From contig JADLHJ010000049.1 of assembly GCA_020848835.1 (NCBI GenBank), positions 1 to 64,000 on the forward strand: 64,000 nt of DNA. The letters are read 5' to 3'. Below the pieces are notes generated by a model. It was not told where the DNA came from. It saw nothing but the letters and a program-made list of their open reading frames with translations, and did not search any database. The stretch comes from Candidatus Hydrogenedentota bacterium (GTDB lineage: Bacteria > Hydrogenedentota > Hydrogenedentia > Hydrogenedentales > SLHB01). Positions 44,032 through 53,140 of this stretch are shown here, in pieces (position 1 is the first letter of the stretch; every line of letters begins with the position of its first letter). Position numbers and translations under genes: made by a program.

Positions 44032-47000
44032 TCAATCAGTGGGCGTCGCGTGGTTCAACGCTTTGGCGACGACATCGTAGAACTGGCGCGTGCGGTAGGG
44101 CTTCTGGATGAAACCCGCCATTTTTTCGCCGTGCGACTGTGCAATCGCCTCCTGCTCGTTGTATCCGCTGGATAGTACCACGCGCAGATCCGGGCGGATT
44201 TCGTGCAGCGCGTGTATCAACTCCCCACCCCCCATCCGCGGCATCGTCAGATCCACGATGGCCAGTACTATCTTATCGACGTTTGCTTTAAAGATTCGAA
44301 GCGCGGCTTCGCCGTCAATCGCGGTGAGCACCTCGTAGCCCTGCCGCTCTAACATCAATTTCGCGATACCGAGGACGGTATCTTCGTCATCAACCACCAG
44401 CACAACTCCATGCCCCCGCGTTTCGGATGAGTCAGACATCTGTGCCGGTGGCGTGTCAGGTATCTCGTCACCTAACGCCGGCAGAAAAACGGTAAATGTA
44501 GTGCCAACTCCCGGCGTGGATTCGACGCGAATCGCGCCGCGATGTCCGCGCACAATACCCAATACCGCGGCAAGCCCAAGCCCCCGGCCGGTAAACTTCG
44601 TGGTAAAGAATGGATCGAAAATGCGCTGCAACGTTGCATTGTCCATACCGCAGCCGTTGTCCGACACGCGAACATAAGCATAAGCCTGACTTTCCCGAAG
44701 CTCGCCTCCGAGCACATGCGCGCCGGCATCTGCGCCAGTCCATACGAGTGTGCCGGTTGACATTCGAATGGTCCCCTCGCGATCGCCTATGGCTTCGGAA
44801 GCGTTTGTAATGAGGTTCATGACGATTTGGCGTATCTGCGTCGCGTCGGCTTGGACCATGGGTAGCGAAGGTTCCGGCTCGAACACAAGCGTCACGCGTT
44901 TCGACACCGTAACGGTCAGAAGATGGCCCATCTCTCGGACCATATCATTAAGCGATACGGGTACAACAACGAATCGCCCGCGGCCGGAGTACGCAAGCAT
45001 CTGGCGGCAGAGCTCTGCGGCGCGCTCGGACGATGTGACAATTGATTCAAGCGTTTCGCGCAATAACGATCCAGGGGGCGCATCGGCGAGCGCAAGATCT
45101 GCATTGCCTAAAATACCTACGAGCAGATTGTTGAAGTCGTGCGCAATTCCCCCCGCAAGCACACCCAGGCTTTCCAACTTCTGTGTCTGTTGCATCTGCT
45201 CTTCGATTTCGCGCCGTTCGGCCTCGGCATTCTTGCGCCCCGTGATGTCCTGCAACGTGCCCGTAATGCGGAGCGGTGCGCCGCTCGTGTCTCGTTCAAC
45301 AATCTTGCCGCGCAATTGCACCCACAGCAGCACGGATGACTTCGTATATACCCGGAATTCGTAGTCAAGATTCGAACAAAACCCCTGAATGTGCTGCCAA
45401 AAATGATCGACCACCCGATCTGCATCGTCAGGATGAATTCGCGAGTGCCACCACGCGGAATCGGTTTGGACCTCTTCGGGTGCATAGCCCAAGATCTCCG
45501 CGAAGCGAGGATTGACCAGCATCCTTGAAGGGTTGATTTCCAGGTCCCACAGTCCCAGGTCGGCCCCGCTGAGTGCCAGTTCCAATCGCTCTTCACTTTG
45601 ACGCACCAGTTCCGCGGCTTTCTTGCGCTCCGTGATTACTTCCGTAAACATGATGATGCCGCCGATTTCGCCGGCTTCGTCGTACCACGGGTGGACCTCC
45701 CAGCGGAGCCAATCTTCTGTTCCATCAGCGCGCAAGAAGCGGTCTTCTTCCCGCTTCTCGACGGTCCCGCTAAGGCAACGTTGATGGATGTCGAGCCAAT
45801 CCTGATTATTTTGTATCTCGGGAAATACCTCGTAGTGGCTCTTTCCAATAATGTCTTCGCCGGTGAGTCGGTAATCGTGCAGCCAGCGCTTGCTCACGAC
45901 GAGATAACGCATTTCGCGATCCAGCATTGCCACGGCAGCCGGCGTGTGTTCGACAAACAGGTGAAGTACGGCACGGCTGCTTCGCAGCGCTTCCTCGGTC
46001 GCCTTGATCGCCGAAATATCTTGAATCATTCCTATCGAGCGAACCGGCTTGCCGTCTTCCCCCAGGATTTCAACGGACGCGTCCATAATCCAGTGCAACG
46101 AGCCGTCCCGCGCGACAAATGTTCCTTCGCTGGACCACGTCGGAAACTCGCCTGCGCGCGTACGGCGAATCGCGTCATCCGGCGCTAGTCCCGACGTTGC
46201 CCCGTGCATGGCCACCACGCGGCTGCGATCCTCCCAAAGTTCCGGCGTAAACTCGCGCGAATTGAAACCCGTAATGCGTTCGATGCCTTCCCCGACATAG
46301 TTATAGTGATCATTGCCGTAATCGAGTACGTACGGTACCGAATTCGCCGCGGTAATGGCTTGGCGATAGACGTCCTGTACTTGCTTGAGGTTTTCTGTTG
46401 TCGTCTTCAGCGATGTTGTCGCCGCCCCAAGCAGGAGAGTCGTTAAGCATAGCGTAATCAGGAACAATTGCGTGTCGTGCAGGCGTGGGTGCTGCATACC
46501 CACGTCGATAAACATCGCGACTGCGGCTGAGACCAGGATTACGCCGGTGGAAGCACCCTTCATTCCCCGCCAGTATGCTGCAAACACCAGCGGGATCAGA
46601 CACGGATAGAGAATCGCGCGATGGCCTCGTTCCGTCTCTGCGATGCAAAAGCCGATTATGGGCAGCACCACCGCGAACCAGACCAAAGTTGATGCAGTCA
46701 TCGGAACAAGCCGGCGAATTGTGCGAGCAAGTTCTTTGTCACGATCCGGCCGTCGCGTCAGCCGCACGAATCCAGCGCTCCAAGGAAACACAATCGACAG
46801 CAGAAACGGCGATATCGATAGGATTGCGACGACATCGCCAATCCAGAAATCGAGCGCCGCGTGAAAAACATTGTCCGCCGCGCGACCAACTGCGTAGGTC
46901 ACGCCAACGTAGGCCCAGGCGACAATTGCGCTGGCGATGCCAAAAGCGATGACAAAGATGCCGGCGCTATGTAGTTGCGACAATTGTGTGTCGATTCGAA

Positions 47001-47427
47001 ACCGGAACCGCAACACCCAAACACACAAGGTATAAATACACGCCGGCACCGCGGCAACGACAATCGGAAAAAATGGGCCAGAGTGTTCGTGCTGGCGCCA
47101 CAAATAGAAATTGCCAAAAGCCATTATGAAAAAATAGATGGGCGCGTATCCCAAGCCGAATCGCAGCAATACCGCGATCGAGAGGCCGACCGGCGCATAC
47201 CATAGCGAAATACCTGTTTGGACCGGGACTTCGTGCCGCGCCGCACCCATGTCCAGCAAAAAAAACAGGGCCGCGTAAGGAATGCCAATTCCGGCGCCGC
47301 GAAATATTTTGTCCCGCCATCTGTTGCCAGCAGATGCCGATGGGGAAACTGTGTCGCCGTGTGTGGACGTTTCTACCACCAAACCCTCTTGGCTCTGACC
47401 TTTCATCATCTCCCCCGCAGCGAGCAT
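44032..47427 (-). CDS. MASE1-PAS hybrid sensor histidine kinase with receiver domain
   Basis: A 1131-residue membrane sensor. An N-terminal MASE1-type region of about eight membrane helices (about 45-330; ISLWYAPVGLSIAVLLRFG) leads to three PAS domains (about 350-480, 490-610, 620-745), a HisKA helix (GIAHDFNNLLVG, His near 761), a HATPase domain (VSDNGCGMD, GRGLGLAAVLGI) and a C-terminal receiver (VVDDEDTVLG, AIVDLTMPRMGG with Asp near 1058). The PAC-like motif WLRWEVHPW and its relatives fit the PAS calls. The cognate output regulator is not adjacent. It is transcribed away from rex across a 97-nt divergent spacer. The start is uncertain because ATG 47427 has no SD. Confidence 0.93.
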   Translation of the reverse strand: MLAAGEMMKGQSQEGLVVETSTHGDTVSPSASAGNRWRDKIFRGAGIGIPYAALFFLLDMGAARHEVPVQTGISLWYAPVGLSIAVLLRFGLGYAPIYFFIMAFGNFYLWRQHEHSGPFFPIVVAAVPACIYTLCVWVLRFRFRIDTQLSQLHSAGIFVIAFGIASAIVAWAYVGVTYAVGRAADNVFHAALDFWIGDVVAILSISPFLLSIVFPWSAGFVRLTRRPDRDKELARTIRRLVPMTASTLVWFAVVLPIIGFCIAETERGHRAILYPCLIPLVFAAYWRGMKGASTGVILVSAAVAMFIDVGMQHPRLHDTQLFLITLCLTTLLLGAATTSLKTTTENLKQVQDVYRQAITAANSVPYVLDYGNDHYNYVGEGIERITGFNSREFTPELWEDRSRVVAMHGATSGLAPDDAIRRTRAGEFPTWSSEGTFVARDGSLHWIMDASVEILGEDGKPVRSIGMIQDISAIKATEEALRSSRAVLHLFVEHTPAAVAMLDREMRYLVVSKRWLHDYRLTGEDIIGKSHYEVFPEIQNNQDWLDIHQRCLSGTVEKREEDRFLRADGTEDWLRWEVHPWYDEAGEIGGIIMFTEVITERKKAAELVRQSEERLELALSGADLGLWDLEINPSRMLVNPRFAEILGYAPEEVQTDSAWWHSRIHPDDADRVVDHFWQHIQGFCSNLDYEFRVYTKSSVLLWVQLRGKIVERDTSGAPLRITGTLQDITGRKNAEAERREIEEQMQQTQKLESLGVLAGGIAHDFNNLLVGILGNADLALADAPPGSLLRETLESIVTSSERAAELCRQMLAYSGRGRFVVVPVSLNDMVREMGHLLTVTVSKRVTLVFEPEPSLPMVQADATQIRQIVMNLITNASEAIGDREGTIRMSTGTLVWTGADAGAHVLGGELRESQAYAYVRVSDNGCGMDNATLQRIFDPFFTTKFTGRGLGLAAVLGIVRGHRGAIRVESTPGVGTTFTVFLPALGDEIPDTPPAQMSDSSETRGHGVVLVVDDEDTVLGIAKLMLERQGYEVLTAIDGEAALRIFKANVDKIVLAIVDLTMPRMGGGELIHALHEIRPDLRVVLSSGYNEQEAIAQSHGEKMAGFIQKPYRTRQFYDVVAKALNHATPTD

Positions 47428-47469
47428 AGTCGAGTCGCCCCAATAATGCTAGCCTTGCGATTAAGACTT

Positions 47470-47489
47470 GCCGCGTACTAATTCGCGGC
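47470..47489. promoter_or_regulatory. Inverted repeat in the rex leader
   Basis: GCCGCG (47470-47475) and CGCGGC (47484-47489) with an 8-nt AT-rich centre lie 35 nt upstream of the rex start, between rex and the kinase gene. It does not match the classical Rex operator TTGTGAA-N6-TTCACAA. Could be an operator of an unknown regulator or chance. Confidence 0.35.
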
Positions 47490-47524
47490 CCAAGCTGATA
47501 CTATGGGGATTGGGAGGACAATGG

Positions 47525-48178
47525 ATGGCAAAACGCAGCGGCCCGCACACGTTGAATCAGTTGGTTGTCGAACGTCTTATGCACTACTACCACCTGGTTG
47601 CCGACCAGATCGAGTCGCATGCAAGTGGCCACGTGTCGAGCGCCCAGATTGCGCAGTTACTGGAAATGGACGATACACTCGTGCGCAAAGACCTTGCGGC
47701 AATCGGCGTGCGCGGTCGGCCGCGAGTCGGCTTCAGTACCGCCGAACTCATGGGAGCAATCCGGGAAACGCTGGGGTTCAACGAAAGGTATCGCTCCATC
47801 ATCATCGGTGCAGGACGGCTGGGCGGCGCGATCGCATCCTACGGCGGTTTTGGAAAGTACGGACTGGATATCGTTGCACTATTCGACTCGGATCCCGCCC
47901 GCGTGGGCCAGACGCTTGGCGGAGTGGCCATCCATCCAATAGAATCTTTGAACGCGATTGTTCGCGAGCACCGCGTCCACCTCGCTGTCTTAACGGTGCC
48001 GGCCGATGCCGCCCAGGGGCTGGCTGAGTTGCTCGTCGGGGCCGGTATACAAGCAATCTGGAATTTCGCGCCGCGCAGTCTCGTTGTTCCATCAAATGTG
48101 TTTGTGCGCCACGAACACATCTCCGTCGGGCTCGCGGAACTGGCTTATTATCTCAAGCGCAGCGGCGCGCGCCCATGA
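47525..48178 (+). CDS. rex: Redox-sensing transcriptional repressor Rex
   Basis: A 217-residue repressor that senses the NADH/NAD+ ratio. The N-terminal winged helix has HVSSAQIAQLLEMDDTLVRKDL, and the Rossmann domain has SIIIGAGRLGGAIASY. The C-terminal domain-swap helix (HISVGLAELAYYLKR) is present. I start at ATG 47525 with GGGAGG at 7-nt spacing; this gives the usual family length, while the open frame from 47468 adds a non-conserved leader. It precedes prpB and prpC on the same strand, which suggests that it may control them or a wider respiratory regulon. Confidence 0.93.
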   Translation: MAKRSGPHTLNQLVVERLMHYYHLVADQIESHASGHVSSAQIAQLLEMDDTLVRKDLAAIGVRGRPRVGFSTAELMGAIRETLGFNERYRSIIIGAGRLGGAIASYGGFGKYGLDIVALFDSDPARVGQTLGGVAIHPIESLNAIVREHRVHLAVLTVPADAAQGLAELLVGAGIQAIWNFAPRSLVVPSNVFVRHEHISVGLAELAYYLKRSGARP

Positions 48179-48278
48179 TCGTTTGACACCTCCGGCAAGT
48201 ACCTGTCACTGTGTGCTCCGTGCGTCCCATGCGGGGTTGTAATGCCGGACGCCATTGCGAACAACGGATGGTACATCC

Positions 48279-49139
48279 ATGTGGAAATCATCGCTCCCGC
48301 CAACTGCTGCTGAACGATCCGACCGTCTGCGCGCATCGCTCGCTGCGCGTACCGTGCCGATGCCCGGCGCAATCAACGCACTCAGCGCACGGTTGATCGA
48401 ACAGCGCGGATTTGAGGCTATCTATGTTTCCGGCGCAGTGCTCGCCAACAGCGTGGGTGGCGTACCGGATATCGGGCTGATGACCTTGTCTGAGTCCGCG
48501 CTGCATTGTGCTTCCATCGCGCGCGTCACTACGTTGCCAATCATCGCGGACGCCGACACAGGATATGGAGGGCCGGAGTGCGCGTTTCGCACGGTGCGCG
48601 CACTCGAATCCGTAGGCGTGAGTGGAATTCATCTGGAAGACCAGGAATTCCCAAAGCGCTGCGGGCACCTGGAAGGCAAGACGCTTGTTAGCATCGAAGA
48701 GTTTTGTGAAAAGATTGCCGCGGCTTGCGAAGCGAAGGCGAGCGAGGATTTCTTACTCATCGCACGTACCGATGCGCGCGGCGTAACGAACTACGATGAT
48801 GCCGTGCGCCGCGCACACGCGTATTTGGAAGCAGGCGCGGACGCAATCTTTCCGGAAGCGTTGCACACCGAAGAGGAATTAAAACGCTTCGCGGACGACG
48901 TGGACACTATCCTGCTCGCAAACATGACAGAGTTCGGTAAGACACCGTATCTGAGTGTCGAACAGTTTGGCGAATTGGGCTATAACGTTGTGATCTTTCC
49001 GGTAACGTTGCAGCGCGCGGCCATGAAAGCGATGGATGAAGCATTGTCCACCATCCGTGAAACGGGTTCGCAGGAAGATCAATTGCAGAATATGCAAACG
49101 CGAGAAGAACTATACGACCTGTTGAAGTATCGGCCGTAG
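48279..49139 (+). CDS. prpB: Methylisocitrate lyase family protein PrpB
   Basis: A 286-residue enzyme of the isocitrate lyase/PEP mutase superfamily, which splits 2-methylisocitrate to succinate and pyruvate. Diagnostic pieces: GFEAIYVSGAVLANSVG, IIADADTGYGG, and FPKRCGHLEGK, the KKCGH-type active-site loop. The C-terminal helices are complete. The ATG at 48279 is preceded by a weak GGATGG; an in-frame TTG at 48255 is an alternative. prpC follows after 43 nt. prpD and a propionyl-CoA ligase are not nearby, so a role as another lyase of this superfamily cannot be ruled out. Confidence 0.9.
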   Translation: MWKSSLPPTAAERSDRLRASLAARTVPMPGAINALSARLIEQRGFEAIYVSGAVLANSVGGVPDIGLMTLSESALHCASIARVTTLPIIADADTGYGGPECAFRTVRALESVGVSGIHLEDQEFPKRCGHLEGKTLVSIEEFCEKIAAACEAKASEDFLLIARTDARGVTNYDDAVRRAHAYLEAGADAIFPEALHTEEELKRFADDVDTILLANMTEFGKTPYLSVEQFGELGYNVVIFPVTLQRAAMKAMDEALSTIRETGSQEDQLQNMQTREELYDLLKYRP

Positions 49140-49159
49140 CGCCCGTCTTTGTCCGGGCG
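49140..49159. repeat. GC-rich hairpin between prpB and prpC
   Basis: CGCCCG (49140-49145) pairs with CGGGCG (49154-49159) around an 8-nt loop, immediately after the prpB stop. No T-run follows, so it may stabilise or attenuate the message rather than end it. It also belongs to the GGGCG/CGCCC palindrome type found elsewhere in the window. Confidence 0.5.
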
Positions 49160-49182
49160 GAATTATTGGGAAGGGAGAATTC

Positions 49183-50295
49183 ATGTCAGACAATTACAAA
49201 CCAGGACTCGAAGGCGTCATCGCGGGCGACACTGCGGTCGCCTGTGTCGATCAGGGCGTGCTGCTTTACCGCGGTTATCCGATCGAACAATTGGCCGAGA
49301 AGGCAACCTTCGAAGAATGCGCCTACCTGTTACTAAATGATGATCTCCCAAATGCAACGGAACTAGCGACATTTAAGAAAGAACTCGATTCCTTTCGCGC
49401 GTTGCCAAAACAGGTGGTCGATGCGCTGCGTCTTATACCCAACAACGTGCCAATGATGGACGTGCTCCGCAGCATGGTCTCCATGACGGGGCACTTCGAT
49501 CCGGTCTCCGATCCTGCCGATAACAAACGCCGCGCAATCTGGTTGACCGCACAGATCGCTGGCATTATCGCGGCACGCTATCGTTTGCTTAACGGCCAGG
49601 AACCGATCGCCGCGATACCCGGACTGTCACACGCGGCCCAGATTTTGTATCAGGCGCAGGGAACAGAACCGGACGCGCTCTCTGCCAAGTTGCTTGACCT
49701 CACGCTGATGCTCTACGCCGAACACGAATTCAACGCGAGTACGTTTACTGCGCGCGTGATTTGTTCCACGATGTCCGATCTCGTGTCCGCAATCGTCGGC
49801 GCAATCGGCGCGTTAAAAGGTCCACTGCACGGCGGCGCAAACGAGGCCGCGATGGATATGTTGAAACAATTCAAGTCCGGCGAAGAAGCAAAGGCGTGGA
49901 TCAAAGATGCCCTTGCAAACAAAAAGAAAGTGATGGGTTTCGGCCATCGCGTTTACAAGAACGGCGATCACCGAGCACAGATTCTCGAAGTCGAATTACG
50001 AAAGCTGGCCGCGAGCAAAAATCAGCAGGTATGGATGGATATCTACGACGCCATCAAAGAACCGATGGTCAACGAGAAGCACATTTTTCCGAACGTGGAT
50101 TATCCCTGCGGATTGACGTATTACCTGCTCGGACTACCACTCGATCTATACACACCGCTGTTCGTCGCCGCGCGCATCACCGGTTGGAGCGCACATTTCA
50201 TTGAGCAGGCGGCCAACAACCGCATCTATCGACCTTTAAGCAAATATGTAGGGCCCGCTTTGCGCTCGGTGACGCCGATTAGCGTTCGAGCTTAG
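49183..50295 (+). CDS. prpC: Citrate/2-methylcitrate synthase
   Basis: A 370-residue citrate synthase family enzyme that condenses oxaloacetate with acetyl-CoA or propionyl-CoA. Active-site regions include GPLHGGANEAAM, MGFGHRVYKNGDHRA and LPLDLYTPLFVAARITGWSAH. Its size and the adjacent prpB favour methylcitrate synthase, but citrate synthase of the TCA cycle is equally possible by sequence alone. SD GGGAG lies before ATG 49183. A terminator at 50317 ends the rex-prpB-prpC group. Confidence 0.88.
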   Translation: MSDNYKPGLEGVIAGDTAVACVDQGVLLYRGYPIEQLAEKATFEECAYLLLNDDLPNATELATFKKELDSFRALPKQVVDALRLIPNNVPMMDVLRSMVSMTGHFDPVSDPADNKRRAIWLTAQIAGIIAARYRLLNGQEPIAAIPGLSHAAQILYQAQGTEPDALSAKLLDLTLMLYAEHEFNASTFTARVICSTMSDLVSAIVGAIGALKGPLHGGANEAAMDMLKQFKSGEEAKAWIKDALANKKKVMGFGHRVYKNGDHRAQILEVELRKLAASKNQQVWMDIYDAIKEPMVNEKHIFPNVDYPCGLTYYLLGLPLDLYTPLFVAARITGWSAHFIEQAANNRIYRPLSKYVGPALRSVTPISVRA

Positions 50296-50316
50296 CGTTG
50301 AAGACTAAATAAAAAG

Positions 50317-50348
50317 AGCGGCAGCTTGCCCTACTGCAAGCTGCCGCT
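50317..50348. terminator. Bidirectional terminator between prpC and the sialidase-like gene
   Basis: AGCGGCAGCTTGC (50317-50329) pairs perfectly with GCAAGCTGCCGCT (50336-50348), loop 6 nt. AAATAAAAAG precedes it, so on the minus strand the stem is followed by a T-rich run. It lies between convergent genes. Confidence 0.88.
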
Positions 50349-50358
50349 TCGTTACTTC

Positions 50359-51447
50359 CTACTTGCCGAATTCCGTTATCGCCGACTCGTTGAAAACACA
50401 ATGGCTGATCGTCGTGCGCCTGTTCTGGGTGAAGATAATGTGAATCTTTTCATCGCTCGTCTGAATGGCATAGGGATAGGCAAAGGTATTGTCACCGCCG
50501 CCAATGTCACGGCGATGCGGCCAAGTCTTGTCGTTGTCCGTGGAAACTACAACCGTCAGCGGCGTGCGCTCGTTCATGTTGTCGTTGTACACCATCAACA
50601 AGTGACCATTCTTCAGCTTGATCAAATCGAGCGCCGAGTTCGGGTTCTTGAATTGCGATTCCACACCCTCGCTCCACGTGTGGCCGCCGTCGCGCGACTC
50701 CGACCGTATTGCATAACCTTTGTCAGTCGGCAGGAAATTGCCGCCGCGGCGTATATAGGTGATGAGATATTCAGGCGAAATCTGCACGACCTGCGCCTGC
50801 AAGTTCCCCGTTGCGGACTTGATGCGGCCAGATTCCTTCCACGTCTTGTCTTTGGGATTGTAGCGGAGAAAATACGACGACGTGTCTGACGCGGTCATCT
50901 CGGTATCGGAACCTGTTTCCTGATACAGCGGAACAAGATACTCGCCCGTGTCCAATACAATCGGCTGACCGCGCACCATCGAGCCGGGCTCGAACGCTAT
51001 CACCATGGGATCGCTCCACGTCACCGCGCCGTCGTGCGACAGCTTCGCCATCACGCGACCGTCCGACCACGTCTTGCCATAGATGTTATTGTAAAAGAGC
51101 CATACGATGCCGTCCGGCGCCTGCCACACGACAGGGTTACCGTCCGCATGATCGGGTGTGTCTGCGATGACTGCCGGGAACGTCCACTGCGTGTCGCCCT
51201 TTTTCAGCCGGGAACCGTAGACCGCCGTGTCCTGCATATATTCATCCGATCCGCCGTAATACGAGACATACAAATCACCGTTCGCAAGTTCGGTGATCGA
51301 TGCGGGATGTTTATAAATACCAGGGTGTTCCGGCCCAAACAGACGATACGTTTCGATGTTGTCCCGATCCGGAACGCGCGGCGGGTCCACCTGCGCCCAA
51401 GCGACGACGCCGAACATCACCGACAGACACAACAATCCTCGCAGCAT
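50359..51447 (-). CDS. Secreted sialidase/BNR-repeat-like protein
   Basis: A 362-residue exported protein with a signal peptide (MLRGLLCLSVMFGVVAWA) and a six-bladed propeller pattern like exo-sialidases. Asp-box-like turns appear as SHDGAVTWSDP and SRDGGHTWSEG, and STDNDKTWPHR. The N-terminal HPASITELANGDLYVSYYGG is a common start of this family. SD AGGAG gives 8-nt spacing to the ATG at 51447. It follows mocA after 10 nt at the end of a five-gene operon. The true substrate may be another glycan. Confidence 0.83.
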   Translation of the reverse strand: MLRGLLCLSVMFGVVAWAQVDPPRVPDRDNIETYRLFGPEHPGIYKHPASITELANGDLYVSYYGGSDEYMQDTAVYGSRLKKGDTQWTFPAVIADTPDHADGNPVVWQAPDGIVWLFYNNIYGKTWSDGRVMAKLSHDGAVTWSDPMVIAFEPGSMVRGQPIVLDTGEYLVPLYQETGSDTEMTASDTSSYFLRYNPKDKTWKESGRIKSATGNLQAQVVQISPEYLITYIRRGGNFLPTDKGYAIRSESRDGGHTWSEGVESQFKNPNSALDLIKLKNGHLLMVYNDNMNERTPLTVVVSTDNDKTWPHRRDIGGGDNTFAYPYAIQTSDEKIHIIFTQNRRTTISHCVFNESAITEFGK

Positions 51448-51457
51448 TTTTCGACTC

Positions 51458-52066
51458 CTAATCCGTTTTTACCGGTATTTCCGCCAACCGCGCCAGTGCA
51501 TGCTTATAGCCCGCCTCAGTATCCATATCAAATAAAACGGCATCCGTTTCGACGGGACAATACGTCACGCAGCCAGCGTATTCGTGCAACAATCCCCGCA
51601 GTCCAACGCCATCATACTTCGTCATGATCGCTCCGCGAAAGCGAGCGGGCACCACAATTGGATGGCCAGGTTTCTCGCCAAATGTCGGTATGACAATCTC
51701 CGATTTGGCGGAGGCGGCGTAATTCAAGAGAGCATTTATCGTTATAGGTGAAATATTTGGCTGATCGCCCAGAACTACGAGGTACGCTTCAACATCTTCC
51801 CCTGCTTCCGCTATCCCCCGCCGGATTGAGGAAAGCATTCCATCGCAATACCTTTCGTTTCGCGCAACCAAGATTTGCCTGCCGCTCAATGCGTCGATAA
51901 TGGCTGCGTGGTCGCTACCGGTCACCAGGACCGTTCGTCCCACGTCGCTCCCTAGTACGTTGTCGACGACGTGAGCAATGACTGTCTTGCCGCCGAAGGG
52001 CAACAACAATTTTTGTGTGCCCATTCGGCGCGATTCACCCGCCGCAAGAACTATCGCGCTGATCAT
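51458..52066 (-). CDS. mocA: Molybdenum cofactor nucleotidyltransferase-like protein (MocA family)
   Basis: A 202-residue NTP-transferase that attaches CMP (or similar) to molybdopterin. The N-terminal nucleotide-binding signature is SAIVLAAGESRRMGTQKLLLP, with GDQPNIS and GHPIVVPARF further on, as in MocA. It overlaps xdhC by 4 nt, the usual pairing for maturation of xanthine dehydrogenase-type enzymes. No molybdenum hydroxylase subunits are in the window, so its target enzyme is elsewhere. Confidence 0.85.
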   Translation of the reverse strand: MISAIVLAAGESRRMGTQKLLLPFGGKTVIAHVVDNVLGSDVGRTVLVTGSDHAAIIDALSGRQILVARNERYCDGMLSSIRRGIAEAGEDVEAYLVVLGDQPNISPITINALLNYAASAKSEIVIPTFGEKPGHPIVVPARFRGAIMTKYDGVGLRGLLHEYAGCVTYCPVETDAVLFDMDTEAGYKHALARLAEIPVKTD

Positions 52067-53124
52067 ACTGCGTAAATGCTCATCGTGCGTGGCGATGCAT
52101 CGCTCGCGCGGCGCACGGCAATGATCTCCGAAATGATACTTACCGCTATCTCTTCGACGCTGCGCGCCCCGATAGCGAGACCCACCGGGCTGCGCACGCG
52201 TCCAAAATCGCTTTCTACCGCAGCGCCTTCCTCTATCAGCCCCTTGCGAATGGTGAGTGCTTTGCGCTTGCTACCGATCATGCCAATATACGCAGCAGGG
52301 GAACGAATGCATTCTTTGAGCACAACGCCGTCGTGCCGATGCCCGCGCGTCGCGATTAAAATGAACGTAGAATTGTCGATGGGAAACGCGCCAACTTCCT
52401 TTGGTATATCGCCGCAAATGGTTCGCACACCGCTGGGATAACGGCCCGCTTCCGTGAACAGCGCGCGATCGTCAATTACGGTTACTCGAAATCCGAGCCA
52501 CGATCCCAGCCTCGCCACAGCCTGGCCAACGTGCCCGCCCCCCGCAATCAACAAAGAAGCAGGAGGCTCGATCGGTTCGATATACATTTCGCCAACCGCG
52601 TCGCCTTGGGCGTTCTTCTCTTCAAACCAAGCGGGCTCAGTCGCACTTAACGCCGCGCGAAGCGATGTCGATCCTGATTGCGCGCATAAGGATTCATATT
52701 CGGAAGCCAGGACCCAGCCCGATGTTGCACCGACTCCTGGAGCGATCTGCAACAAGAAAGCCCCGCGCTCAGCAAGCGGAGCACTTCCCGCTCCTGCGAG
52801 CGTGGCGCGATGCCGTTCAGGACGTGGCTCAATAAACACACGCACGTTGCCGCCGCATATGAGTCCGTCGTCCCATCCATAATCGTCATCAAGCTTCAAA
52901 TCAAATACGACCGGCTTGCCGGTATCCAAAGCATCCATTGCACGCCGCCGCGCCTCTGCCTCAAGACATCCGCCGCCCAACGTGCCATGAACCGCGCCAT
53001 CGCGCTCGAACAGCGCTTTAGCACCCGCCTTCTGCGGCGTCGATCCCGCGGCGCGAACAACGATTGCCAGCGCGAAAGATTGTTTGCGATCAATCAGCGT
53101 GATTGCTTGCTCGAACAACTGCAT
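52063..53124 (-). CDS. XdhC/CoxI-family maturation factor
   Basis: A 353-residue protein of the XdhC/CoxI family, which prepares sulfurated molybdenum cofactor for insertion into molybdenum hydroxylases. The N-terminal XdhC/CoxI motif FALAIVVRAAGSTPQKAGAK and GTLGGGCLEAEA are present, and the C-terminal NAD-binding domain has LLIAGGGHVGQAVARLG and GSKRKALTIR. I choose ATG 53124; a TTG at 53148 would overlap the stop of the upstream PhyH gene. Neither has a strong SD. It is coupled to mocA. Confidence 0.88.
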   Translation of the reverse strand: MQLFEQAITLIDRKQSFALAIVVRAAGSTPQKAGAKALFERDGAVHGTLGGGCLEAEARRRAMDALDTGKPVVFDLKLDDDYGWDDGLICGGNVRVFIEPRPERHRATLAGAGSAPLAERGAFLLQIAPGVGATSGWVLASEYESLCAQSGSTSLRAALSATEPAWFEEKNAQGDAVGEMYIEPIEPPASLLIAGGGHVGQAVARLGSWLGFRVTVIDDRALFTEAGRYPSGVRTICGDIPKEVGAFPIDNSTFILIATRGHRHDGVVLKECIRSPAAYIGMIGSKRKALTIRKGLIEEGAAVESDFGRVRSPVGLAIGARSVEEIAVSIISEIIAVRRASDASPRTMSIYAV

Positions 53125-53140
53125 AGAAAGCCCAACCGCT

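Noticed and set aside
47470-47489. Rex autoregulatory operator at the GCCGCG/CGCGGC repeat
   Set aside because: It does not resemble the known TTGTGAA-N6-TTCACAA Rex site, so it is listed only as an inverted repeat.
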